Assembly: GCA_958415625.1 (NCBI GenBank)
Contig: CATYZI010000031.1
Span: 1-24,283, forward strand
DNA: 24,283 nucleotides
Reading direction: 5' to 3'
Origin: an uncultured Collinsella sp.
GTDB lineage: Bacteria; Actinomycetota; Coriobacteriia; Coriobacteriales; Coriobacteriaceae
Shown: piece after piece, positions 1 through 8,733 of the stretch
Layout: every line of letters starts with the position of its first letter
Numbering within the stretch: the stretch's first letter is position 1
Notes under the pieces: generated by a model
Database searches by the model: none
The model's input: the letters and a program-made list of their open reading frames with translations, nothing else
Told to the model about the DNA's origin: nothing
Program-made: the position numbers and the translations under genes

Positions 1-78
1 GAATGACAGTACGAGCATCCATTCGGCTTCCAGGGCAGCCACGGGCAGAACAGGCAAACAGGAATAGGCGGCGACCCG
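1..78. other. Non-coding edge of window
   Basis: I see no gene, terminator or clear repeat here. On the minus strand it is the sequence just downstream of the broken MFS gene; there is no hairpin followed by a T-run, so the transcript end is not visible. Confidence 0.4.
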
Positions 79-923
79 CTACTCCCCCGCCACGCTTGCG
101 CGCAGCTTGGCGGCGATGGGCTCGGATGCCAGCAGGAACACGAGCATGACCACGGAGCACGCCAGGCACACAATCCAGGTGCTCGCAAAGGAGCCCGTGG
201 CATCGAACAGCACGCCCGAGACAATGGCGCCCACGGTGCCGCCGACCATCTCGAGCGAGGTAATGGTGCCCGTGACCTTACCCAGGTCGGCCATGCCAAA
301 CTGCTTGGACGCGGCGATGGTAGGCGTGATGGTGCCCATGCACGTTCCAACACCAAAGCTCACAGCGGCGACAATAGGACCGAGGTCCGTCGTCGGGAAA
401 CACAGCGCCACGCAGGCGATAATGCACGCAACGGAGCCAAGGATATTGCCAAAGCGCAGGCCAAAGCGGTCATAGATCGCACCGAGCGAAATCTTGGCAA
501 TAACGACGGTGACCATGTAGGCCGAAAGTACGGTACCCGCCCACATGGGATCGTGGCCGCCCGTGACAATCTTGGCACCGTTGACGGTAACACTCGTCAT
601 GTTGGTAACCTGATTGGGCAGGATGGCGCCATTGACCAAGCCCATAAAGAGGAAGGCGACGACAAGCAGCCAAAATGCCGGGCTCTTCTTGATACGAGAC
701 CAGCCGACGCTAACCTCGGGCGCCGTGTGCTCGTCCTTGTCGCCAGCCGTCGAGACGGACGGATCGCCCGGGTTCTCGCCGAGCGGCTTCAGGCCGATCT
801 CGGAAGGCTTGGTGCGGAAGGAATAGTCATGCAGTTAACGAAAATCGCGTAGCACGTGGCCATGATCACAAAGCCGGAGGCCACCACGAGCCAGCCGGGG
901 AAGAACTTACGTTGCTGGGACAT
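79..923 (-). pseudogene. MFS transporter (OFA-like), internal out-of-frame deletion
   Basis: This is the remnant of a major facilitator superfamily permease. The gene starts normally at the ATG at 921-923, three bases after the stop of the amidohydrolase gene, with an AAGGAG ribosome binding site overlapping that stop. The first about 32 residues (beginning MSQQRKFFPGWLVVASGF) are a typical first transmembrane segment. Near 826-830 the frame changes: the original frame reads on for a few codons and stops, while another frame continues as FRTKPSEIGLKPLG, the central cytoplasmic loop of such permeases, followed by the C-terminal half with several membrane segments up to the TAG at 79-81. About 280 codons remain, against roughly 400-430 usual for the family, so most of the N-terminal half is missing and the join is out of frame. 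The C-terminal piece could in principle start at the ATG ending at 645 (188 residues), but half a permease is unlikely to work. An assembly error cannot be excluded. Confidence 0.85.
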
Positions 924-926
924 GGA

Positions 927-2228
927 TTACTCCTTGTGGTCCGCAATGTATCCGAGAGCGACGGCGGCATAAGCCGCGGCGCCAAGGGGAAGCTCGGTAT
1001 CGCTAAAGCGTGCCTTGGGATGATGCTGAGCAAAGTGCTCGTCCGTATCAGTCACGGCAGCGCCCACGGTAAAGTACGCACTCGGGATCTCGCTCGAGAT
1101 CAACGCGAAGTCCTCGCTCGCCATGGCGTGGAACAGCGGCAGGAAGGCAGCCTTGGGCAGCACCGCGCCCACGTAGCCAAGCGACGCCTGGGTCATATCG
1201 CTGTCGAGCACGAGCGGCGGAACGTCCGAAAGCGTCTCGATGGCTGCCGGCGTACGATATGTTGCGGCAACGCCGTTGACGACCTCCGCGATACGCTCCT
1301 TGAGATGAGTCATGAGCTCGACATCGAAGCCGCGCAGCGTTCCCTCGAGCACACAGGTGTCGGGGATGACGTTGGCCGCCAAGCCGCCAGCGAACTTACC
1401 AACGGTAAGTGCGACTTCCTTGGCCGCTGGCACCTCGCGGGAGATAAGCTCCTGGAGCGCCAGGTGCACATGGACGCCGGCCGTGATGGGGTCGATGCAG
1501 ATCTCGGGGCTCGAGCCATGGCCGCCCTTGCCCTGCAGCGTGATGCGGAAACCGTACACGCCCGAAAGCGCCGGGCTCCCATAGAGCACCAGGCCGAGCG
1601 GCGATTGGCTGTTGACGTGCATGGCAAAGGCAGCCTGGGGGCGCGGGTTCTGCAGCAAGCCATCGGCGATGGCAGCGCGGGCTCCCTCAAAGGTCTCCTC
1701 ACCCGGCTGGAACAGCAGTTTGACGGTGGCATTGGCGTCGACAAGCTCGGCCTCGCGGGCCTTGAGCAAACGGGCCGCGCCGAGCAGCGCCGTCGCATGC
1801 ATATCGTGGCCACAAGCGTGCATGCACCCGTTGGTGGAAGCGAAAGGCTCGCCCGATTCCTCGACAACGGGCAGGGCATCCATGTCGCCGCGAAGCATGA
1901 TAACCGTACCGGTTTGCTCGTCCGCGCACGTACCATTGCCCTGAGCAGCCGCGGCCGCACCGGCACCGATCAGGCCAACAACACAGGAGCCGTCGACAAG
2001 CGTGGTATGGGGAATGTCCATCTCGTCCAGACGTGCCTGGATATAGGCAGACGTCTGCGGAAGATTGTTACCGAGCTCGGGCGTCTGATGGAGATCGTGG
2101 CGCCATGCGGCAAGCTCACCGGCAAATGCCTGGGCTTCTTTGACCAGACCATCGCCGATAGCGGTCTGCGCCGCTGCGGTAGCCTGAGGCGCTGGTTGCG
2201 GTTGAAGATCGGACAGAGCTGATGCCAT
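927..2228 (-). CDS. M20 family amidohydrolase (N-acyl-amino-acid / IAA-amino-acid hydrolase type)
   Basis: A cytoplasmic metallopeptidase-family amidohydrolase of 433 residues that hydrolyses N-acyl amino acids or similar amides; the exact substrate cannot be read from sequence. Family motifs are in order: RHDLHQTPEL (43-52), GDMDALP (114-120), the metal-binding CMHACGHDMH (135-144), GEE with the catalytic Glu (176-178), FAMHVN (about 201), HGSSPE in the lid domain, and MASEDF near the C-terminus. The frame is open further upstream, but the ATG at 2226-2228 has a GGAGGG ribosome binding site five bases away, and the upstream residues do not resemble the family. A stretch rich in Ala, Gly and Gln (residues 88-107) looks like an insertion. 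It is the first gene of a two-gene operon with the MFS transporter, which is now broken; the pair was probably for uptake and use of an acylated amino acid or peptide-like compound. Confidence 0.93.
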   Translation of the reverse strand: MASALSDLQPQPAPQATAAAQTAIGDGLVKEAQAFAGELAAWRHDLHQTPELGNNLPQTSAYIQARLDEMDIPHTTLVDGSCVVGLIGAGAAAAAQGNGTCADEQTGTVIMLRGDMDALPVVEESGEPFASTNGCMHACGHDMHATALLGAARLLKAREAELVDANATVKLLFQPGEETFEGARAAIADGLLQNPRPQAAFAMHVNSQSPLGLVLYGSPALSGVYGFRITLQGKGGHGSSPEICIDPITAGVHVHLALQELISREVPAAKEVALTVGKFAGGLAANVIPDTCVLEGTLRGFDVELMTHLKERIAEVVNGVAATYRTPAAIETLSDVPPLVLDSDMTQASLGYVGAVLPKAAFLPLFHAMASEDFALISSEIPSAYFTVGAAVTDTDEHFAQHHPKARFSDTELPLGAAAYAAVALGYIADHKE

Positions 2229-2258
2229 AGATGCCCTCCAGTAACGTTTTTGCAGCAC

Positions 2259-2280
2259 GCACTTTGACAGCGTAAAGTGC
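2259..2280. promoter_or_regulatory. Dyad, candidate operator of the amidohydrolase operon
   Basis: A perfect 7-bp inverted repeat, GCACTTT-N8-AAAGTGC, lies about 30 bases upstream of the amidohydrolase start, where a promoter is expected. A second short dyad, TACA-AC-TGTA, lies just upstream at 2285-2294 and resembles the stronger site in front of the yhgE genes. I infer a repressor or MerR-type site; no regulator gene is adjacent. Confidence 0.4.
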
Positions 2281-2306
2281 AAGGTACAACTGTAAGGGCA
2301 TGACAT

Positions 2307-2332
2307 AAAAAATGCCGCCCCGGGAGGGCGGC
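2307..2332 (-). terminator. Intrinsic terminator after the EamA gene
   Basis: On the minus strand a GCCGCCC / GGGCGGC stem with a five-base loop is followed by a run of T. It starts 12 bases after the stop codon of the EamA gene and separates it from the amidohydrolase operon. Confidence 0.85.
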
Positions 2333-2344
2333 GCAACAAGTTGT

Positions 2345-3328
2345 TTACAAATGCGGGTGTGATTTTCGGCGCAAGAAATCGAAATGCGTCTCGCTCAAGA
2401 TAATCGACAAAAAGATGAGCGCAAAGCCGGAAAGCAGGCGCGAGGTGAGCGCCTCCCCCATCAACAACACCGAGAACAGCACACCCGAGGGCGACTCCAT
2501 CGAAAGAAGCAGCGAGCCCGTCGAGGCCGGGACGTGCGCCAGACCGACGTTTTGGACGAGCAGTGCCACGCACGTGCAGCCCACCGAGAGGAAGACCATC
2601 ACGCCGATAAAACTCGGCGTCCACACGGACAGAGGCGCCTGAGTCTCGAATAGTAGCGACGTGATTAAGCTCAAAACGCCATTGCCCACAAACATCCAAA
2701 ACGTGATGACGTTGATATCCATCTTGCGGCCATACTTGGCGGTCACCGCCATCTGGATAGCAAAGAAGACCGCGCCGCCCAGCGTGATGGCATCTCCAGC
2801 ATTGAACTCGACGCTATCGAGTGCCACCAGGCCAATGCCCGCCAGGCACAGCAATGCAGCGCCCAAGTTGTAACGGGTAAGCCTTTCTCCGCTCAGGACA
2901 TAGCTCGCAAACGGCACGAGGATGCAATAGGTACCCGTCAAAAACGCGCTCTTGCCCGCCGTGGTCTGTGCCAGGCCAATCGTCTGCAAACCGTACGCGC
3001 CCCACATAAGTGCGCCCATACCAAGCCCGACGATAAGGTTGCGAACATTAAAGTGTGCGATGATGCGTTTGCGGAAGATGGCGAACATAACCAGCGAAGC
3101 CGGGAGAAAGCGAACGTAGACCAGCTCGAACACCGGAATGGTGTCGAGTGCGTCCTTCATAGTGGTAAAGGAGTAGCCCCAGATAATCGCCACCGAAAGC
3201 AGTAGAACTTTCCAGAACAACGGCGAGCGTGCGCCGGCACCCCGGGGAATACCACCCGCGCCCAAATCCTCACGGGCTACAGGGCTATCGGGCATGTTTT
3301 CGATTTCGTTGGCAGCGTATTGGGCCAT
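2345..3328 (-). CDS. EamA/DMT superfamily transporter
   Basis: A 327-residue inner-membrane protein of the drug/metabolite transporter superfamily, probably an exporter of a small metabolite; the substrate cannot be inferred. After a hydrophilic N-terminus of about 35 residues there are about ten hydrophobic segments in the duplicated EamA arrangement. The first, LLLSVAIIWGYSFTTMKDAL, has the usual W-G-x-x-F pattern, and the loop with ARTTAGKSAFLTG-like sequence (here AQTTAGKSAFLTGTY) is typical of the family. The second half ends in FALIFLSIILSET. The ATG at 3326-3328 is preceded by GAGGA at seven bases. The gene stands alone: a terminator follows it, and the terminator of the yhgE operon precedes it. 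No clear -10 box was found in the leader. Confidence 0.9.
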   Translation of the reverse strand: MAQYAANEIENMPDSPVAREDLGAGGIPRGAGARSPLFWKVLLLSVAIIWGYSFTTMKDALDTIPVFELVYVRFLPASLVMFAIFRKRIIAHFNVRNLIVGLGMGALMWGAYGLQTIGLAQTTAGKSAFLTGTYCILVPFASYVLSGERLTRYNLGAALLCLAGIGLVALDSVEFNAGDAITLGGAVFFAIQMAVTAKYGRKMDINVITFWMFVGNGVLSLITSLLFETQAPLSVWTPSFIGVMVFLSVGCTCVALLVQNVGLAHVPASTGSLLLSMESPSGVLFSVLLMGEALTSRLLSGFALIFLSIILSETHFDFLRRKSHPHL

Positions 3329-3661
3329 GGAACATCCTCGCGCTCAATCTGGGCGTGGTGTCCGCACGCGCGTGACCGCATGCCGCCTCATGGTCAAATA
3401 AAAACGGGGCGCACCGGACCCCCGGTACGCCCCGCTACTGTAGCAACAACCAAGTAACCCACGCAATTCACTACGCTAAAGCGTCGGTACAGAAAACCTC
3501 GATGTTCCGGCAACGTCAGCGAAAACGCCCCTAAGCGAGCAAGGTGACGTGAAATGGAAGGGCGCTGACCTTCTGGTCGCGCCCTTGAAATTGAACGTCA
3601 GATTGCCGCTTAGGGACGTTTGCAGCGTCGAGCCGTTACGCGGTTTGGTAAAACCGCGTAA
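3329..3661. other. Intergenic region with terminator and long structured repeat
   Basis: There is no gene here. From left to right it holds the leader of the EamA gene, the yhgE-operon terminator (3394-3434), about 80 bases with only weak short palindromes, copy 1 of the long hairpin repeat (3515-3631), and a perfect 12-bp hairpin that reaches the yhgE stop codon. All elements except the leader lie in what should be the 3' untranslated part of the yhgE transcript. Confidence 0.7.
3394..3434 (-). terminator. Intrinsic terminator of the yhgE operon
   Basis: On the minus strand a very GC-rich stem (CGGGGCG / CGCCCCG, one mismatch, then ACCGG / CCGGT, four-base loop) is followed by TTTTTATTTG. 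It lies about 230 bases after the yhgE stop, so the structured repeat in between would be part of the transcript. Confidence 0.85.
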
Positions 3662-3664
3662 CTA
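3515..3664. repeat. Long hairpin repeat, copy 1
   Basis: The core (3515-3631) has two arms that nearly match those of the copy at 8919. The left arm begins GTCAGCGAAAACGCCCCT and the right arm ends GACGTTTGCAGCGTCGA; each differs from the other copy at about one position in 40. The arms pair with each other (AACGCCCCTAAGCG with CGCTTAGGGACGTT, then GCAA/TTGC and TGACGT/ACGTCA). The tip is unrelated in sequence to the other copy but is still a hairpin: AAGGGCG-CT-GACC, loop TTCT, GGTC-G-CGCCCTT. Next comes a perfect 12-bp hairpin (3635-3662, GTTACGCGGTTT / AAACCGCGTAAC). The element ends in GCGTAACTA, also present in the other copy; its final CTA is the yhgE stop codon on the minus strand. Its nature (structured RNA, REP-like palindrome or miniature mobile element) is unknown. 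Confidence 0.85.
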
Positions 3665-5851
3665 AATAAGCTTCGTGCTTTCAAGCTTTTCGATGATCCA
3701 GTCGTTGGCTTTGATGACCGGGCGGCGGAAGACGACGCCAAGGGCCAGCGACGGAATCAGGTAACTCGCCAAGATACCCAACTCAATCCAGTACTCCATA
3801 TGGTAGGCGCCGGCCATGGCGGCATGCATGGCGTTGATGCCGTGGGTAAACGGCAGGAACGGGTAGATCGCCTGGAACACGGGGCCGGTCATCTCGATGG
3901 GGAACGTGCCGCCCGAACCGCCGACCTGCATGACCAGCAACACGACGGCGAGTGCCTTACCGATATCGCCAAACGACACCGTAAGCGTGTAGACGATATT
4001 GGAGAACACGAGACTCGCGATCCAGCCCGCCAGCACAAATTGCAGCGGGTTGTCGCACTGGATGCCAAAGAACAGGATGTCGCCCGCGCACACGAGCGTT
4101 GCCTGCAGCAGCGCCAGACCGCCAAAGAACAGGTAACGGCCCAGGTAGATCTCGTGCAGGCGCACGGGGATAAGCTCGTTGATGAGCTCATCGTCAACCG
4201 ACACCTTCATCATGGCCGCCAGTACAATCGAGCCGACCCAAAGCGACAGAATCGTGTAGAACGGTGCCATGGCCGAACCGTAGTTGCGGATCGGATAGAC
4301 CGGTTTGCGGTCGAGCGCGACGGGACCGGAAAGCGACACGGCCAGACCCTCGGGATCGTTGCCGATCATTGTCTTGATCGTGGCCAGATCGTCCGACATA
4401 AGGGCACCGTCGAGGTCGTCCTTAAAGGCGCTGATCTTGTCCGACGCCTCGCCCAGCTGATCGGAAGCCTTGTTGACCAGCCTTGCGGCCTTAGAGAGAC
4501 CCTTTGCCAGCGAACCAGATGCGTCGGTCAAGCCGTCTACGGCGCTATCCAGGTCGCCCGAGATGCTGTTCAGCGAATCCAAAACGCCCGAAATGGTCTT
4601 CTTGAGCTCCTTGGCCTTAACCGAGAACGTGGAATCGTAGTCGGACTTGGCGCCCGAGATACCAGCCTTGGCATCCGCGATTGCCTGATCGACCTCGGCA
4701 CGCGACTTGTTAACTTCTGCCATGCCGTCAGAAAGGGACTTTGCGGTTGCCGTCAGGTCCTTGGCGTTATTGCGATACTCCACTGCGATTCTGCTCAGCG
4801 ATGTTGCCACAGACTTGAGGCTGTCCTGGAGCTTTTCGTCAGTCAACTGATCGGCAAAGCTGCGGAGCTGGTCAGCAGTGGCGTCGATATCGTCGGCACG
4901 CGTGTTGAGCGCCGCCGCGGCATCGTTGAGCTGGGACACCGTAAGGTCCACATGTTGATTCGCGGCATCGAATGCCTTCGCAAGCTCGGCGGACACATTG
5001 TCAAACGAGCCCGCGCTTCCGTCAATCGCGGCGTTGATGGCGTCGTTGGCGTCCTTCAGCGCTTCCTTGGAATCGCTCATACCGCTCTTGGCATGCTCCA
5101 TCAGCTGCTTAGTCGACTCATCGACCGTGCCCGTCTGCTTGAGCATACCGCCCGCCGACGTCAGCGAATCGGACGTGGAACTCAAAATGCCCGCCAGCGA
5201 CGTCGCGCTGGCCTGAACGTCCTGCAGGTCCTGGACCGAATCGCCCAGCGTCGAGGACAGGTTGGCGATAAAGTTGCTCACTTGGTCGGTGCTCATGTAG
5301 TCGAGCAGGCTGGACACGGTTTTAAGACCGATGGTCGTGATGGTCTTGGTAAAGGTCTCGTTGACCTGACTCTGGACGGCGCTCGAACCCTTTTCAGTCA
5401 CGATCTGTGCGATGGCGTTGGCCTTCTGGTTCTCATAGAACTCGATATCGGCGTGCTTCACCTCGGTCGAGAAAAGCGTCATCATGTCGGCGCTAAACGT
5501 TTTAGGGATAACGACGGCAGCGTAGTACGCGCCCGACTTAACGCCCTCAATCGCCTTATCGCGGTCGTTGAGGACGACCCAGTCGAAGTTCTCGTTGCCG
5601 CGCAGGGTGGCGGTTACGTTTTCGCCCACGTTGACCTCGACGGGAATCAGATCGCTCTCGTAACCCTCATCGGTGTTGACCACTGCAATCTTAAGGTTGC
5701 CGGTATTGCCGTAGGGATCCCAGCTTCCGGCGATGTTAAACCATGCATAGAGACATGGCACGATGATCAGGCCCATCACGACGACCATGCCGATCACGGA
5801 GCGAGACACGTTTTGGACATCGCGCTTAAACAGGTGCAGGATGTTTTTCAT
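3662..5851 (-). CDS. YhgE/Pip family membrane protein (first copy, downstream gene)
   Basis: A 729-residue protein of the YhgE/Pip family, whose known relatives include the lactococcal phage infection protein and, more distantly, EsaA/YueB of type VII secretion. The molecular role is not established. It has one N-terminal membrane segment (about 17-37) followed by the family signature LYAWFNIAGSWDPYGNT, a long extracytoplasmic region with helical, probably coiled-coil stretches rich in Ala, Asp and Ser (about 190-470), and a C-terminal ABC-2-like block of about six membrane segments (about 525-710) with the signature PFLPFTHGINAM. The ATG follows directly after the TAA of the upstream yhgE gene, with a perfect AGGAGGT inside that gene's end, so the two are translated from one mRNA and may form a heteromer. 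Its TAG stop is the last base triplet of the adjacent repeat element, which may have trimmed or altered the C-terminus. Confidence 0.9.
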   Translation of the reverse strand: MKNILHLFKRDVQNVSRSVIGMVVVMGLIIVPCLYAWFNIAGSWDPYGNTGNLKIAVVNTDEGYESDLIPVEVNVGENVTATLRGNENFDWVVLNDRDKAIEGVKSGAYYAAVVIPKTFSADMMTLFSTEVKHADIEFYENQKANAIAQIVTEKGSSAVQSQVNETFTKTITTIGLKTVSSLLDYMSTDQVSNFIANLSSTLGDSVQDLQDVQASATSLAGILSSTSDSLTSAGGMLKQTGTVDESTKQLMEHAKSGMSDSKEALKDANDAINAAIDGSAGSFDNVSAELAKAFDAANQHVDLTVSQLNDAAAALNTRADDIDATADQLRSFADQLTDEKLQDSLKSVATSLSRIAVEYRNNAKDLTATAKSLSDGMAEVNKSRAEVDQAIADAKAGISGAKSDYDSTFSVKAKELKKTISGVLDSLNSISGDLDSAVDGLTDASGSLAKGLSKAARLVNKASDQLGEASDKISAFKDDLDGALMSDDLATIKTMIGNDPEGLAVSLSGPVALDRKPVYPIRNYGSAMAPFYTILSLWVGSIVLAAMMKVSVDDELINELIPVRLHEIYLGRYLFFGGLALLQATLVCAGDILFFGIQCDNPLQFVLAGWIASLVFSNIVYTLTVSFGDIGKALAVVLLVMQVGGSGGTFPIEMTGPVFQAIYPFLPFTHGINAMHAAMAGAYHMEYWIELGILASYLIPSLALGVVFRRPVIKANDWIIEKLESTKLI

Positions 5852-8677
5852 TTATGCCTCACCTCCTTTAGAGTGCTTGCCAAGCGGGGTGGTGTCCCCG
5901 TCGTTTCCGTTTACGTTGTCAGCGCCGTCGGCATCTTGAGCCTTACGATGCGCACCGATATGCGGCAGACGGCTCGTAGGCTGTTCGCCTCCCTTGGCGC
6001 CACGCTCGCTGGCGTTGAGACCAAACATGCGACGGGCGGCAGGGATCGCCGCCGTGTGCTCGCGCATCTCGCGGCGAAGGTCCTCGTCCGAAAGCGCCGA
6101 GATACGCATCTGGGTATTGAGGCTCGCACGGATGTATTCGATGTTGATGAGCCAGCCGCAGATGGCGATAACCGAAATGATCCAGATAACGAGCAGGATG
6201 ATCTTGCCGTTATTGTCGATATCGAGCACCGTCGAAAGCACAAAGAGCAGAACCTGCACGCCTACCACGGCGGCAAAACCGCCCTTGATGTAGTACGGGT
6301 AGCGATGCTCAAACGCCACGGCATGATCGAGCAGCTCGCGACGGTACGAATCCGAATCGAGCATGACGCGCATGGCCGTGCGCAGCGAATAGCGCTGGCG
6401 CGGTAGGTCGTTGGACTCGCAGATCATTAGGCCCGTCGTGGAAAGCTGCTTATCAAAGAGCAGATTGAGGTTGAGCAGCAACGGGCGCAGCTGCAGACCG
6501 ATAAAGAGCGCGATGGCAAGGAACACGCCCAGGACGCACAGGTTGAACAGGTAGTTGAACGAATACATGCCACCGACGGTCTCGCGCAGCAGGTTGATGC
6601 CATAAGTGAAGGGCAGCAGCGGATGCAGCCATTGGAAGAAGCCGGGCATCATCTCGATGGGATACATGCCCGACGAGCCGGGGATCTGCACAATGACGAG
6701 GATGACGCCAATGGCTTTACCGATATGCTTAAACGTGGTGGACAGCGCATAGATGATATTGACGTAGGTGAATGAAATCGCGATGCCGCCCAGCACGAAC
6801 AGCAGCGGGTTAACGCACTGTACGCCAATGACCAAATCTCCCACCGTAACGATAATGGCCTGGAACGCGCCCAGGATCACCAGCAGCAGCCAGCGGCCAA
6901 AGTAGCCCTGACGCGCCGTAAAGCTACCGATGCCCTCGCGGTCGACCTCGAGTTTATAGATAGCGATGAGCACATAGCCGCCCACCCACAGCGCCAGATT
7001 GGTGTAGAAGGGCGCGATGCCCGAGCCAAAGCTCTTGACCGGATAGATTGACTTGGACGTCAGCTCAACCGGAGATGCCATGAAATCTGCCACGTCATTG
7101 ACGTCGACGTCCATGAGGTCGGCTAACTCGCCCATAGACTCAGAGGTCTGCAGCGCCGCAATGTCATTGGCGGCGGTCGCGAGCTTGTCCTGAACCTTGG
7201 CAAGGGAGGCGTCGGTTTGGGATAGCGTGGTCTTTGCCTGCTTGAGCGTGGCGTCGAGCTGCGCTAGCGTGCCGCGCGCGCTCGCTATCGTGGGGGTCAT
7301 ACCCGACACAATGCCGGTCAAATCGCCCGAAACGGCGGCAAAGGAGTCAAGCGCGCTCGAAGCCTTCGGAAGTGCGTTCTGACCCAGATCGGTCTGAGCC
7401 TGACCGAGGTTAGCCGTACCGGTCTGAATTGCCGCGTTGAGTGCGTTGCTCGCGTTCGAGATTGCCGTAGCGTCGTTTGCCATGGCGCTCGACTGTGCAG
7501 AAAGGCCATCCTTGATGCTCTGCAGCTTCTGGTTTTGCTCGCGAAGCGAATCGATGGTCGATACAATGCGCGCGTCAATTTCCTCGGAACCTGTCGACGT
7601 GTCATTAACGAGAATCTCCAAGTGCCCGATAACGGCCTTATTGTGATCGATCGTCGCCTGGAGAGACTCGAGCGAGTTGTCGATGCGGGTGGTCGTAGAT
7701 GTGACCGTACCCGTTAGCTTGCCAATCGCAGCGTTCGCGGAGGCTGACGTCTTGGTGAGTGCAAGGCTACCTTCCGAGAGTGCCTTGGAGAGCGAGGTGA
7801 TAGAGTTGCCCGCCGTGGCGCGAGCCTCGCCCAGCAGGTCGTTGCCCTGGGAGATCGCCTGCGTTAGAGAGGGCGCCTGCCCCTGCAGGCCCGCCAGCGC
7901 AGCATCGGCCGAAGCAATCGAGCTGCTCGTCTTGTCGATGGCGGTGTTCATGTCGCCGATGGAATCGCGTACTTCGCCCAGGGTATCAGACGCCTCGGAC
8001 ACCGAGCCCGCCAGCGAATCCCGGGTCTGGTTCGCCTTGTCTTTAAGGTCGATGCCAGCATCTTTGGCAATGCCCGCGACGGTCTCGCCCACCGTGGAGA
8101 CAAACTCCGAGTTGATCTGCTCCTCGATGGTATTGGCACCAGTGTCGGTGACCTTGGGCGCAATAGCGCTCTTCTTCTCGTTGACGTAATAGGTGAGCTT
8201 CGGCTGATGGTAATTGCCATCGAGCATCGAAACAAGATTGTCGGAGAAGTTCTTGGGGATTACGATGGCCGCATAGTACTCACCACTCTCGACGCCCTCT
8301 TTGGCATCGGCGGCCGAATCGACGAAGGTCCAGCCCAGCTGATCGTTCTCCTTGAGCTGATCGACGACCTGGTCGCCCGCGTTGAGCTCGCCCACCAAGT
8401 CATTCTGAGTGCCCTGATCGTTGTTGGCGATGGCAATCTTGATACCTTGGGTGTTTCCGTACGGATCCCAGTTTGCCACGATGTTGTACCAGGCATACAG
8501 CGAGGGGATAACGCACACGCCCAGGGTAACCACCAAGGCGACGGGGTTCACAAGCAGTCGCTTAATGTCGCGCTTAAATATCGCAAAGGAGACCTTTGCG
8601 TTGGATAGTTTGCTGCCGAGACTCACGCTTGGACCATCCATCCTGTCGTTGAATCGAATCGTACTATCGACAACCAT
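5852..8677 (-). CDS. YhgE/Pip family membrane protein with extra C-terminal domain (second copy, upstream gene)
   Basis: About 941 residues from the first ATG. It has the same plan as its neighbour: a membrane segment (about 43-63), the signature SLYAWYNIVANWDPYGNT, a long region of helical repeats rich in Ala, Ser, Thr and Gln (about 190-560), then an ABC-2-like membrane block with LLPFTYGINLLRE. Unlike the neighbour it continues for about 200 residues with a cytoplasmic linker (LMICESNDLPRQRYSLRTAM), two more membrane segments and a charged tail rich in Gly, Asp and Asn. The start is uncertain: TTG at 8710, ATG at 8677, ATG at 8641 and GTG at 8626 are all in frame and none has a good ribosome binding site; the family alignment would allow any of them. 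It is the first gene of the operon and is controlled by a promoter with an overlapping dyad at 8757-8770. No TetR-type regulator, a common neighbour of this family, is present in the window. Confidence 0.9.
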   Translation of the reverse strand: MVVDSTIRFNDRMDGPSVSLGSKLSNAKVSFAIFKRDIKRLLVNPVALVVTLGVCVIPSLYAWYNIVANWDPYGNTQGIKIAIANNDQGTQNDLVGELNAGDQVVDQLKENDQLGWTFVDSAADAKEGVESGEYYAAIVIPKNFSDNLVSMLDGNYHQPKLTYYVNEKKSAIAPKVTDTGANTIEEQINSEFVSTVGETVAGIAKDAGIDLKDKANQTRDSLAGSVSEASDTLGEVRDSIGDMNTAIDKTSSSIASADAALAGLQGQAPSLTQAISQGNDLLGEARATAGNSITSLSKALSEGSLALTKTSASANAAIGKLTGTVTSTTTRIDNSLESLQATIDHNKAVIGHLEILVNDTSTGSEEIDARIVSTIDSLREQNQKLQSIKDGLSAQSSAMANDATAISNASNALNAAIQTGTANLGQAQTDLGQNALPKASSALDSFAAVSGDLTGIVSGMTPTIASARGTLAQLDATLKQAKTTLSQTDASLAKVQDKLATAANDIAALQTSESMGELADLMDVDVNDVADFMASPVELTSKSIYPVKSFGSGIAPFYTNLALWVGGYVLIAIYKLEVDREGIGSFTARQGYFGRWLLLVILGAFQAIIVTVGDLVIGVQCVNPLLFVLGGIAISFTYVNIIYALSTTFKHIGKAIGVILVIVQIPGSSGMYPIEMMPGFFQWLHPLLPFTYGINLLRETVGGMYSFNYLFNLCVLGVFLAIALFIGLQLRPLLLNLNLLFDKQLSTTGLMICESNDLPRQRYSLRTAMRVMLDSDSYRRELLDHAVAFEHRYPYYIKGGFAAVVGVQVLLFVLSTVLDIDNNGKIILLVIWIISVIAICGWLINIEYIRASLNTQMRISALSDEDLRREMREHTAAIPAARRMFGLNASERGAKGGEQPTSRLPHIGAHRKAQDADGADNVNGNDGDTTPLGKHSKGGEA

Positions 8678-8733
8678 TGTACGTAGGCGCTTTAGTGCCT
8701 CGCGGCACAATGGTGCTGAGTTTTGCGGGTAGC

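Noticed and set aside
2229..2699. Upstream extension of the amidohydrolase frame by 157 residues
   Set aside because: The extension overlaps the EamA gene and its terminator, does not resemble the M20 family, and the internal ATG has a good ribosome binding site.
3800..6406. Long plus-strand open frames opposite real genes (also 912-2222, 9266-11218 and 14881-16413)
   Set aside because: They lie antisense to well-supported genes, have Arg/His/Leu-rich composition without domains or ribosome binding sites, and are the expected shadow of high-GC codon use.
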